From Citrobacter werkmanii NBRC 105721 (GTDB taxonomy: Bacteria; Pseudomonadota; Gammaproteobacteria; Enterobacterales; Enterobacteriaceae): a DNA stretch of 64,000 nt. Location: positions 159,545-223,544 of the forward strand of contig BBMW01000010.1 in assembly GCA_000759755.1 (NCBI GenBank), given 5' to 3'. The number at the start of each line of letters is the position of its first letter. Position 1 is the stretch's first letter. Position numbers and translations under genes: made by a program. Positions 25,987-33,809 of this stretch are shown here, piece after piece. The notes below the pieces were generated by a model, which was given only the letters and a program-made list of their open reading frames with translations, made no database searches and was not told where the DNA came from.

Positions 25987-27643
25987 TGCTGGTAATCCAT
26001 TGTCTGAGAACTTCAGCTACGCGATCGGTGTCGCTCATCGCCAGTTTTTGCAGGAACTCCAGCTTCACTTCCAGACCTGAGCTCTGCGAAGGCAGGCTGT
26101 CGTCACCAGGGAAAGAAGGCAGTTCAATGTTTTTGCGTTCATCTTCAGCGGCCGCAAAATGAGGTTTGTCCGCAGGAATCGCGATCGGTGCGGCGTCCAG
26201 CGCCAGTTCTGGTGTCGACGTCCGGCGACGTTCGGCGGTCAACCGTTTCATGACCGGACGAACAACAAACAGCAGCAACAGCAGAGCCAGCAGGCCGCAA
26301 CCAATCAGACGCACCCAGGCCAGAATGTTGTCATCCTTCCATAAGGGGACCACCGGCTCGACGGGGATCGACTGCGGCACAAAATTAAGCAGCGATAAGG
26401 ACAGATTGTCGCCACGCTTAGCATCAATCCCGGCGGCGTTATTCAACAGCGCCGTCAATTGCGTGGTTTGTTCCGGTTTCCAGTTCTTCAACGCAGGCGC
26501 GCTCTGGTTAAGTACCACGGCCACATTTAAACGTTTAATGTCGAAACCAGGATGCTGAATATGTTCAACGCTACGGTCCCAGGAGTAGTCGCGTTTGTTC
26601 TCGCTATGCTTTGACAACGCAGCAGGCTGGCGAGGCTCTTCTGGCGCGGTTCCATTGGCACCATTCGTCACCTGATTTGCCGCCAATGGAGGACGGTTAC
26701 TCAGCGAGCCGGGGATCCCCATGGCGATTTGGTTGGTATCGCTATCGAGTACCGTTTCTTCACGATTAACCTTTGGCGTATCGCCGTAATGCTCCTGGGT
26801 TTCGTCGATATTGCTCAGATCGAGATCCGGCATCACGCTCACCCGGTAGTTACCGCTTCCTACCAGCGAGTCGAGAACATTTGCGAGACTGGCGCGGGTC
26901 TTATCCTGGATATCTTTGAGGATTTGGTCGCGCTTACGCGTCGCCGCAGAAACCGCTTCACCCGCGCCAATACCATCGGACAGCAAATTCCCCGCCTGGT
27001 CGACAACGCTGACCTGCGAAGCTTTCAAATCAGGCACACTGCCGGATACCAGGTGTACGATGGCATTCACCTGATCGAGATCCAGCTTGCTGCCATAATG
27101 CAGACGCACCACCACCGAGGCGCTGTTTTGCGGCTCGTCGCTGACGACAAAAGAACTCTCTTCATTGAGCGCCAGATGCACGCGGGCGCTCTCAACGGCA
27201 TCCAGCGTCATAATGCTTTGCGCCAGTTCGCCTTCCAGGCTCCGCTTATAGCGAATGTTCTGCACAAACTGGCTGGCACCCAGCACTTCATCTTTGTCCA
27301 TCAGCTCATAGCCGCTGGGCAGCATGGCCTGAACGCCTTTCGCCGCCAGCGTCATTCGCGTTTTGGACAAAGCCTCTTCCGGAACCAGAATTTGTCCGCT
27401 TTGCGGATCGATGCAGTATTCCAGTTTTTCACCATCCAGCACGGTGACTATCTGCGAAACCGGGATATTCTCCTGGCTACCGTACAGCGAAACATAGCCG
27501 TGGTTGCCATTCCACAGCACGCTGACAATAATGGCGGTAGCCGCAATAGCCGCTGCCGCCAGTAACGCCAGGCGTTTTTTACCATCCAGCCTGAAAGAGA
27601 ACGAGGGTAAAAACTGAGTTACTTTTTTTATTAGTTCATTCAT
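25964..27643 (-). CDS. lfiF: LfiF, MS-ring protein (FliF-like)
   Basis: 559 residues, as FliF (552). Two membrane helices frame the periplasmic ring-building part: LALLAAAAIAATAIIVSVLW near residue 27-47 and WVRLIGCGLLALLLLLFVVRP near 450-470. The first ring motif YVSLYGSQENIPVSQIVTVLDGEKLEY is clear. The cytoplasmic C-terminus that binds LfiG ends near the stop, which overlaps the lfiG start. It is the first structure assembled in the inner membrane. It is four bases after lfiE. Confidence 0.95.
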   Translation of the reverse strand: MNELIKKVTQFLPSFSFRLDGKKRLALLAAAAIAATAIIVSVLWNGNHGYVSLYGSQENIPVSQIVTVLDGEKLEYCIDPQSGQILVPEEALSKTRMTLAAKGVQAMLPSGYELMDKDEVLGASQFVQNIRYKRSLEGELAQSIMTLDAVESARVHLALNEESSFVVSDEPQNSASVVVRLHYGSKLDLDQVNAIVHLVSGSVPDLKASQVSVVDQAGNLLSDGIGAGEAVSAATRKRDQILKDIQDKTRASLANVLDSLVGSGNYRVSVMPDLDLSNIDETQEHYGDTPKVNREETVLDSDTNQIAMGIPGSLSNRPPLAANQVTNGANGTAPEEPRQPAALSKHSENKRDYSWDRSVEHIQHPGFDIKRLNVAVVLNQSAPALKNWKPEQTTQLTALLNNAAGIDAKRGDNLSLSLLNFVPQSIPVEPVVPLWKDDNILAWVRLIGCGLLALLLLLFVVRPVMKRLTAERRRTSTPELALDAAPIAIPADKPHFAAAEDERKNIELPSFPGDDSLPSQSSGLEVKLEFLQKLAMSDTDRVAEVLRQWITSNERIDNK

Positions 27644-27647
27644 AGCG

Positions 27648-28001
27648 TTAGACTGACATGCTCATCAGGTCATTGAATCCGGAAGCGACTTTATTACGTA
27701 CCTGCACCAGCGCGGAAAACGATAACGATGCCTGCTGACTGGCGATCATCGCCCCCGCCAGGTCGTCGCTTTTCCCCATCTCAATGGCCGTTTGTTTTTG
27801 CTCCGCAACCTGCTGGAACCGATCAACATGATTCAGCGCCCCCTGCATAACCCGGTCGAACGAAACCGGAGATGATGCCAACTGGGGGTTTACCTGCATC
27901 GGCGAAAGGACGGGCGCTTGCGCGACCGCTTTCATCTGCTGCATGTCCTGCATCATTTGCGTCTGCATGGTACTGGCTGGGGCTATCGTATTTATGCTCA
28001 T
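27648..28001 (-). CDS. lfiE: LfiE, rod-MS ring adaptor (FliE-like)
   Basis: 117 residues, close to FliE (104). The C-terminal segment SFSALVQVRNKVASGFNDLMSMSV is the family signature; the N-terminus is M/Q-rich (MQTQMMQDMQQMKAVAQ), so a start further in cannot be excluded. FliE is the first protein exported and joins the MS ring to the rod. It heads the operon lfiEFGHIJ plus the cytidylyltransferase gene. A probable sigma54 promoter motif lies at 28024-28039. Confidence 0.88.
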   Translation of the reverse strand: MSINTIAPASTMQTQMMQDMQQMKAVAQAPVLSPMQVNPQLASSPVSFDRVMQGALNHVDRFQQVAEQKQTAIEMGKSDDLAGAMIASQQASLSFSALVQVRNKVASGFNDLMSMSV

Positions 28002-28023
28002 GACCTACTCTTAAAATTAGAAA

Positions 28024-28039
28024 AGCGTTCTCGGTACCA
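28024..28039 (-). promoter_or_regulatory. candidate sigma54 (-24/-12) promoter for lfiE operon
   Basis: Minus strand TGGTACCGAGAACGCT: GG and GC have the ten-base spacing, the -24 element differs from TGGCAC at one base, and the -12 element is weaker. It sits between lafK and lfiE, 23 bases before the lfiE start, which leaves a short leader. Confidence 0.5.
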
Positions 28040-28048
28040 CAGACTGAT

Positions 28049-29035
28049 TCAGGAAAAGATTTCTATTCCCTGTTTTCGCATTGATGCCAGACGATAACGA
28101 AGCGCACGTGGTGTTATTCCTAATAAATCAGCGATTTTGGTTTTATTACCCTGATATTTGCGCATCAGGTCAGCGATATATTGATACTGTGCGCTGCGAC
28201 CATGCTGGCCCAGATTGTCGCTGGTGGTGATCTGCGCGCTGGGTTTAGGTTGCCATTGCGGCTCGCTCCAGGAATCGGACTCAATGGATGGCAGGCCTAA
28301 CGTATCGGGATAAATGACGCCATCACGATTAAGGATCATTCCTCGTTGAATGGCGTTCTCCAGTTGGCGCACATTACCCGGCCACGCATAGCTCAGTAAC
28401 GCCCGGCGTGACGATTCAGAAAGCTTGATATTTTTTACCAGCACCGTGGAGTATTTTTTAATAAAGGATTCCGCCAGTGGGATAATATCTTCCATACGCT
28501 CGCGCAAAGGCGGCATGGTCAACGGAATCACTGACATGCGATAATAGAGATCTTCTCTGAAGCGTCCTGCCGCAACCTCTTCTTCAAGATTTTTATTGGT
28601 GCAGGCAATTAAACGAAAATTTAATTTGATGAGACGGTTACTTCCTAAACGCTCAACCTGTTGTTCCTGTAATACACGCAGTATTTTGGCCTGTAGTGCC
28701 AAAGGCATATCGCCGATCTCATCCAGCAGTAATGTACCGTTATTGGCTAATTCCATCTTTCCCGGTACGGTGGCCACCGCTCCAGTAAACGCCCCTTTAT
28801 CATAACCAAAGAGCGTTGCTTCAAGCATGTTTTCAGGAATAGCGGCGCAGTTCACACCGATATAAGGCGCCGACGCCTCCTGCGCAAATGCAATCGAGTG
28901 AATAAATTTGGCGATACATTCTTTACCAGTACCGGTTTCGCCATGGATAAGTACTGGAACATTAAACGCAGCAATACGCCTGGCCATTGAAAAAACGTTA
29001 ATGCTGGAGGCTGCTTCGGCAATAAGTTCAAACAT
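28049..29035 (-). CDS. lafK: LafK, sigma54-dependent flagellar activator without receiver domain
   Basis: 328 residues that begin directly with the AAA+ domain: Walker A GETGTGKE at 32-39, the sigma54-contact loop GAFTGA, Walker B GTLLLDEIGDM, and an arginine-finger region. The C-terminus is a Fis-type helix-turn-helix (KTKIADLLGITPRALRYRLASM). LafK is the top activator of lateral flagellar genes in Vibrio parahaemolyticus and Flag-2. No N-terminal receiver or FleQ-like domain is present, and a stop codon nine bases upstream of the ATG rules out an extension. Activity must therefore be set by expression, partner proteins or oligomerisation. It lies directly upstream of lfiE. Confidence 0.9.
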   Translation of the reverse strand: MFELIAEAASSINVFSMARRIAAFNVPVLIHGETGTGKECIAKFIHSIAFAQEASAPYIGVNCAAIPENMLEATLFGYDKGAFTGAVATVPGKMELANNGTLLLDEIGDMPLALQAKILRVLQEQQVERLGSNRLIKLNFRLIACTNKNLEEEVAAGRFREDLYYRMSVIPLTMPPLRERMEDIIPLAESFIKKYSTVLVKNIKLSESSRRALLSYAWPGNVRQLENAIQRGMILNRDGVIYPDTLGLPSIESDSWSEPQWQPKPSAQITTSDNLGQHGRSAQYQYIADLMRKYQGNKTKIADLLGITPRALRYRLASMRKQGIEIFS

Positions 29036-29628
29036 GATTATTTACACTTAGAAGTAAAGTTAACATCCGTTACGAGAAATATACAAATCATTCCAAAGCA
29101 CAATCATCGAATAATAGATATCGCCCGTGCCATGTCTTAATCTCATCCTTGCTCATGTTTTACCGCCCGTTCACGGGGCAGCCCTATCGGAGACTATTTC
29201 CAAATAGGGATTTTCCTAAAAAAATACTATCACCAGTAACATTAACAATCTTAAATTAAAAGATAATAAAAATATTATTCCTTTAAAAACATCAACCTAT
29301 AAGAAAAACCGTGTAAAAAACAGACACAATGATAAGCCTAAGCAGCGACAGGCAGTAAGTGGGCAACATCACGGATGTGTAATTAATTATTTTTTAATTA
29401 TAGTTCATCACCATTAATAACTTGCAGAGGAGAGGGGTAAAATATCTAATATCCAGCCCTACTCCATTGACGTGAGTAGGTACTGCATTTCGTATCTAAT
29501 GGACTTCAACACTATGAGAATAGCGTCAAGGATGAACAGTAAATTAAATGGATTTGTATTTTCTTTGATAACCGCGGAATTTGATATCAACTTATCCGCC
29601 CCAGAAATTACAGCTGAGAAAGCGTACC
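29036..29628. other. 593-base divergent regulatory gap between lafK and lfiM
   Basis: An AT-rich, gene-free stretch that must contain the promoters of lafK (minus) and the lfiMNPQR-lfhBA operon (plus). Homopolymeric A/T runs and small AT palindromes (around 29381-29402) suggest intrinsic curvature and possible H-NS binding. A weak sigma54-like match, AGGCAGTAAGTGGGCA at 29350-29365 on the plus strand, keeps the GG/GC spacing but has a poor -12 element and is 264 bases from lfiM. I see no credible small gene. Confidence 0.6.
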
Positions 29629-30492
29629 ATGCTGAAATATAGTCAAACGCCCGGAATCTTTAAACTTGAAGGAAACCGGCTTGGACGTCCATATCATCGT
29701 CTGCCGACTATGTTTACGGGAAGTTTTGATACAATTGAATCACATCTTGGAAACTATTTCCTGAAAAAACATCGCACAAATATAACACTAAAAAAAATAC
29801 ACTGTGAGATGGATGTTATCAATAAAAGTGCGGAATTATTAGTTTCTCAGGTTGGGCATCTGGCCTTTGATATCGACCGCGCATTATTGTTAATGTTATT
29901 AGGTAACTTTTATGGTCTGACATCATCTCTCGCCGACGAGAAGTCGCAAGATGATTTACCAACCAAAACGGAAATCCGGTTGCGAAGCAGACTGGCACTG
30001 GATATTTGCAATATCATTTTTAATAAAAATATATCCGGTATTCCACTGACGCTCAAACCCGACAGCAGCACCATACAAACCCACTGGGCTTATCAGCTTA
30101 CATTTGTATTAGGTGATGATGAGAATTGTAGTTTCCGCATCTTACTGGACGATTCGCATACCGATTACATTCTGAATTTGATCCGCCGTAGCGAACACGG
30201 AGAGAAAAAAAAGCAGATTGATAAAACCAGCGCTGAAACGCGTAAAAAAACGCTGATCAAAGAAATCATTCATACGCTGCCGCTAACCATGAACGTGAAG
30301 ATTGCAGAAATTCCTCTGAATGTTGCCGACCTGACGACGATTAAACCCGGCGATATTTTACCGATTGCGATGCCTGATACTTTCCCTGTTTATATCGGGA
30401 AATCCGAATTATTTAATGCCCTGATCGTAGAGGATAAAGACAAACTGTTTTTGTCCGAATTAACGAGCAAGACGGAGAAATCCTATGAGTAA
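29629..30492 (+). CDS. lfiM: LfiM, motor switch protein (FliM-like)
   Basis: About 287 residues from the ATG at 29629, which has a GAGAAAG-type ribosome site; the frame is open from a TTG at 29581, but that start has no support. FliM features: the central domain (RPYHRLPTMFTGSFDTIESHL onward) and a C-terminal SpoA-like domain (PLTMNVKIAEIPLNVADLTTIKPGDILPI). A clear CheY-binding motif such as the N-terminal LSQDEIDALL of primary FliM is missing, so lateral motors may not respond to CheY-P. It overlaps lfiN by 8 bases. Confidence 0.88.
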   Translation: MLKYSQTPGIFKLEGNRLGRPYHRLPTMFTGSFDTIESHLGNYFLKKHRTNITLKKIHCEMDVINKSAELLVSQVGHLAFDIDRALLLMLLGNFYGLTSSLADEKSQDDLPTKTEIRLRSRLALDICNIIFNKNISGIPLTLKPDSSTIQTHWAYQLTFVLGDDENCSFRILLDDSHTDYILNLIRRSEHGEKKKQIDKTSAETRKKTLIKEIIHTLPLTMNVKIAEIPLNVADLTTIKPGDILPIAMPDTFPVYIGKSELFNALIVEDKDKLFLSELTSKTEKSYE

Positions 30493-30856
30493 GCCAGAAG
30501 ATATTTTAGAGCAAGGCTTCGAGTTAGCCCCCGAAGCGACTACGCCACCCACACCGTCTGTCACAGAAAAGCTGGTGGCGCGTTTAGAAGACCGTTTTTC
30601 CGAGTCGATGTCATTACTCAAACGTATTCCGGTCACGCTAACGCTGGAAGTTTCATCCGTAGAGGTGATGCTGGCCGATCTGCTGAACATCGATGATGAC
30701 ACCGTCATCGAGATGGATAAACTCGCCGGTGAACCGCTGGATATCAAGGTCAATAATATCCTGCTAGGTAAGGCTGAAGTGGTTGTGGTCAACGAAAAAT
30801 ATGGCCTGCGCGTCCTTGAATTCAACACGCATGAAATCAACGACCTGGCACCATGA
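30485..30856 (+). CDS. lfiN: LfiN, motor switch protein (FliN-like)
   Basis: 123 residues. The SpoA domain is clear: LKRIPVTLTLEVSSVEVMLADLLNI, then DKLAGEPLDIKVNNILLGKAEVVVVNEKYGLRV. It forms the bottom of the C ring and docks the LfiH/LfiI complex. It overlaps lfiM by 8 bases and lfiP by 4 (ATGA), so the three are translationally coupled. E. coli FliN has 137 residues; the N-terminal extension is simply shorter here. Confidence 0.93.
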   Translation: MSKPEDILEQGFELAPEATTPPTPSVTEKLVARLEDRFSESMSLLKRIPVTLTLEVSSVEVMLADLLNIDDDTVIEMDKLAGEPLDIKVNNILLGKAEVVVVNEKYGLRVLEFNTHEINDLAP

Positions 30857-31611
30857 AACGCGCGCCAACACTCACACTCTTACTGGGTATCTCGTTACTC
30901 ATCCTTTCTCCCTTTGCCTGCGCGCAAGGGGGAGATATCCCGTTGCTGAATGTGATTTCACACGGAAATAGCCAGGAATACAGCGTAAAAATCCAGGTCC
31001 TGATCCTGATGACCCTGGTGGGCATTCTGCCTACCCTGGTGCTGATGATGACCTGTTTTACCCGTTTTATTATTGTTCTTTCCCTTCTGCGCCAGGCGTT
31101 GGGGCTGCAACAAACGCCGCCGAACCGCATATTGATTGGCATTGCGCTGTCGTTAACCATGCTGGTGATGCGCCCAATTTGGATCAACATTTACGATCAT
31201 GCCGTGGTCCCTTTTGAAAACGATCAAATCACGCTCCCCGACGCCCTGAGTACAGCCGCTTCGCCATTGAAACGCTTTATGCTGGCGCAGACCAATAAAA
31301 AAGCGATTGCGCAGATAATGACAATCGCCAACGCGAAAGGGAATGCAGTCGACCAGGATCTTTCCATTATCGTTCCCGCCTATGTGCTAAGCGAACTCAA
31401 AACCGCCTTCCAGATAGGTTTTATGATTTACATTCCGTTCCTCGTGATCGACCTGATCGTCGCCAGCGTACTGATGGCGATGGGGATGATGATGCTGTCA
31501 CCGCTGATCGTTTCGCTGCCCTTTAAGCTGATGCTGTTTGTGCTTATTGATGGCTGGGCGCTGACCGTTGGGACGCTGACCTCCAGCATTCGCGGTCTGG
31601 GACTGGGCTAA
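30853..31611 (+). CDS. lfiP: LfiP, export gate protein (FliP-like)
   Basis: 252 residues (FliP is 245). An N-terminal signal peptide (LLLGISLLILSPFACAQG) and four membrane helices; the FliP signature is visible in LMTCFTRFIIVLSLLRQALGLQQTPPNRILIG and, near the end, MGMMMLSPLIVSLPFKLMLFVLIDGW. It builds the core pore of the flagellar type III export gate with LfiQ and LfiR. No separate fliO gene is seen upstream, which is common in shorter flagellar clusters. Confidence 0.95.
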   Translation: MKRAPTLTLLLGISLLILSPFACAQGGDIPLLNVISHGNSQEYSVKIQVLILMTLVGILPTLVLMMTCFTRFIIVLSLLRQALGLQQTPPNRILIGIALSLTMLVMRPIWINIYDHAVVPFENDQITLPDALSTAASPLKRFMLAQTNKKAIAQIMTIANAKGNAVDQDLSIIVPAYVLSELKTAFQIGFMIYIPFLVIDLIVASVLMAMGMMMLSPLIVSLPFKLMLFVLIDGWALTVGTLTSSIRGLGLG

Positions 31612-31623
31612 CGGAGATCAGAC

Positions 31624-31896
31624 ATGCTTACCATTGATGTAGCCGCAGACATCGTCGCCAGCGGTATAAAAGTTGTGATCATTTTAGTCTGCGTGTTGGT
31701 CGTTCCCAGCCTTCTGGTCGGTATGTTAGTCAGCATTTTTCAGGCTGTGACGCAGATTAACGAACAAACGCTTAGTTTTTTACCCCGGCTGATCGTCACC
31801 CTCGCGGTATTGGGTATTTGCGGAAAATGGATGATCGTCCAGTTGAGCGATCTCTGCGTGCATCTGTTCACTCAGGCCGCCATTCTGGTGCACTGA
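31624..31896 (+). CDS. lfiQ: LfiQ, export gate protein (FliQ-like)
   Basis: 90 residues, the same as FliQ (89), with two membrane helices and the signature PSLLVGMLVSIFQAVTQINEQTLSFLPRL. Subunits wrap around the LfiP/LfiR pore. It lies 12 bases after lfiP and one base before lfiR. Confidence 0.95.
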   Translation: MLTIDVAADIVASGIKVVIILVCVLVVPSLLVGMLVSIFQAVTQINEQTLSFLPRLIVTLAVLGICGKWMIVQLSDLCVHLFTQAAILVH

Positions 31897-31897
31897 C

Positions 31898-32680
31898 ATG
31901 CGCGAAACAGATATTACACAGTTAAGTAATCTGATTCTGGGTATGTGGTTTCCCTTCGTGCGCATTATGGCGTTTATTCACTACGCGCCAGTACTGGATA
32001 ATGCCGCACTGACCATACGTATACGCATTATTTTGTCACTGGCGTTGGCCTTTATCATTACGCCCCTTATCCCCCACCCGGTGCCCACCAGCCTGCTGTC
32101 GATGAACAGCGTTATTTTGACCGCAGAGCAGTTTCTGTGGGGGATGCTTTTTGGCCTGATGCTGCAGTTTTTATTTTTAGCGCTGCAACTGGCGGGTCAG
32201 ATCCTCTCTTTTAATATGGGGATGAGCATGGCGGTAATGAACGACCCCAGCAGCGGCGCGTCAACGACGGTGCTGGCGGAAATGATCAACATCTACGCGG
32301 TGATCCTGTTTTTTGCCATGGACGGACATCTGTTGCTGGTGAGTATTTTATTCAAAGGCTTTACTTACTGGCCGATTGGCAATGCTCTGCATCCGCAATC
32401 TCTGCGCACGATTTCCCTGGCGCTGGGCTGGGTATTCGCCGCCGCCACGCTGCTGGCGCTGCCGACAACCTTCATCATGCTGATTGTTCAGGGCTGCTTT
32501 GGTCTGCTAAACCGTATTGCACCACCGCTCAACCTGTACTCATTAGGTTTTCCCATCAACATGCTGGCGGGCCTGATCTGCTTTGCGACTCTGCTTTACA
32601 ACCTGCCCGACCACTATTTGCACCTGGCGAATTTCGTCTTACAGCAGCTTGACGCGTTGAAGGGGCACTATGGCGGATAG
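31898..32680 (+). CDS. lfiR: LfiR, export gate protein (FliR-like)
   Basis: 260 residues, as FliR (261), with several membrane helices. Family features include WFPFVRIMAFIHYAPVLDN, AEQFLWGMLFGLMLQFLFLALQLAGQ and the SMAVMNDPSSGASTTVLAEM loop. It completes the export pore with LfiP and LfiQ. Its end overlaps lfhB by 11 bases. Confidence 0.95.
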   Translation: MRETDITQLSNLILGMWFPFVRIMAFIHYAPVLDNAALTIRIRIILSLALAFIITPLIPHPVPTSLLSMNSVILTAEQFLWGMLFGLMLQFLFLALQLAGQILSFNMGMSMAVMNDPSSGASTTVLAEMINIYAVILFFAMDGHLLLVSILFKGFTYWPIGNALHPQSLRTISLALGWVFAAATLLALPTTFIMLIVQGCFGLLNRIAPPLNLYSLGFPINMLAGLICFATLLYNLPDHYLHLANFVLQQLDALKGHYGG

Positions 32681-33809
32681 CAGTAGCGAAGAAAAAACAG
32701 AAAAACCCTCGGCGCAAAAACTTCGCAAGGCCAGACAAGAGGGACAAATACCGCGTTCAAAAGATATGGGGCTTGCCGCCAGTCTGTTTGCCGCGTTTAT
32801 GGTGATCTCCAGCAGCTTTCCCTGGTACGAAGATTTCGTGCGCGAAAGCTTTATCAGCGTGCATCAGTACGCGCAGAACATTAATGACCCGGATATCATC
32901 GGTCAGTTTCTTGAGCACCATCTGCTGATTCTGGGGAAATTCATCCTGACGCTGTTACCGATGCCGGTTGCCGCGCTGTTTGCCTCACTGATTCCGGGAG
33001 GCTGGCTATTCCTGCCGATAAAAATATTGCCGGACTTTAGCAAATTAAGCCCGATCAAAGGGATTAGTCGCCTGTTTTCCACCGACCATCTGGTCGATAC
33101 CGGCAAGATGACGCTCAAAGCGATAGTGCTGCTGGTGATGCTATGGCTCAGCGTACGCAATAACGTTGCCGCATTCCTCGGCTTACAAGAGCTTCATTTC
33201 AAACAGGCCATCAGCGATGGTCTGGCGCTGTACAGCAGCATCATGCGCAACTTTGTCATCTTGTTTGTTTTCTTTGCGTTGATCGATGTCCCTCTGGCAA
33301 AAAAAATGTTCACCAAAGGGCTGAAGATGACGAAACAGGAAGTGAAAGAAGAGTATAAAAATCAGGAAGGTAAACCCGAGGTTAAGGCCAGGATCCGTCG
33401 CCTGCAACGGCAAATGGCTATGGGGCAAATTCGCAAAGTTGTGCCAAAAGCCGATGTGGTGATCACCAACCCAACCCACTATGCCGTGGCGCTACAGTAC
33501 GACCAGTCACGCGCCGCAGCGCCTTTCGTGGTTGCTAAAGGCACTGATGAAATCGCGCTGTATATCCGCCAGGTGGCGGCAGAAAGCAATATTGAAGTTG
33601 TTGAGTTTCCTAAGCTGGCACGCTCCGTTTATTACACCACCCAGGTGAATCAACAGATCCCATTTCAACTGTATCGGGCGATTGCACACGTCCTGACCTA
33701 TGTACTGCAAATGAAGCACTGGCGTGACGGTTCACAAGCACGTCCTTCGCTGAACAGACATATTTCCATTCCAAAAGAGGTTCTTAAACTGGATGCCGAA
33801 AACAACTAA
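32670..33809 (+). CDS. lfhB: LfhB, export substrate-specificity switch (FlhB-like)
   Basis: 379 residues (FlhB 382). The start EEKTEKPSAQKLRKARQEGQIPRSKD is typical; four membrane helices follow. The cytoplasmic C-terminus carries the autocleavage motif NPTH (in VVITNPTHYAVALQYD), which after self-cleavage switches export from rod/hook to filament substrates. It overlaps both lfiR (11 bases) and lfhA (17 bases). Confidence 0.96.
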   Translation: MADSSSEEKTEKPSAQKLRKARQEGQIPRSKDMGLAASLFAAFMVISSSFPWYEDFVRESFISVHQYAQNINDPDIIGQFLEHHLLILGKFILTLLPMPVAALFASLIPGGWLFLPIKILPDFSKLSPIKGISRLFSTDHLVDTGKMTLKAIVLLVMLWLSVRNNVAAFLGLQELHFKQAISDGLALYSSIMRNFVILFVFFALIDVPLAKKMFTKGLKMTKQEVKEEYKNQEGKPEVKARIRRLQRQMAMGQIRKVVPKADVVITNPTHYAVALQYDQSRAAAPFVVAKGTDEIALYIRQVAAESNIEVVEFPKLARSVYYTTQVNQQIPFQLYRAIAHVLTYVLQMKHWRDGSQARPSLNRHISIPKEVLKLDAENN

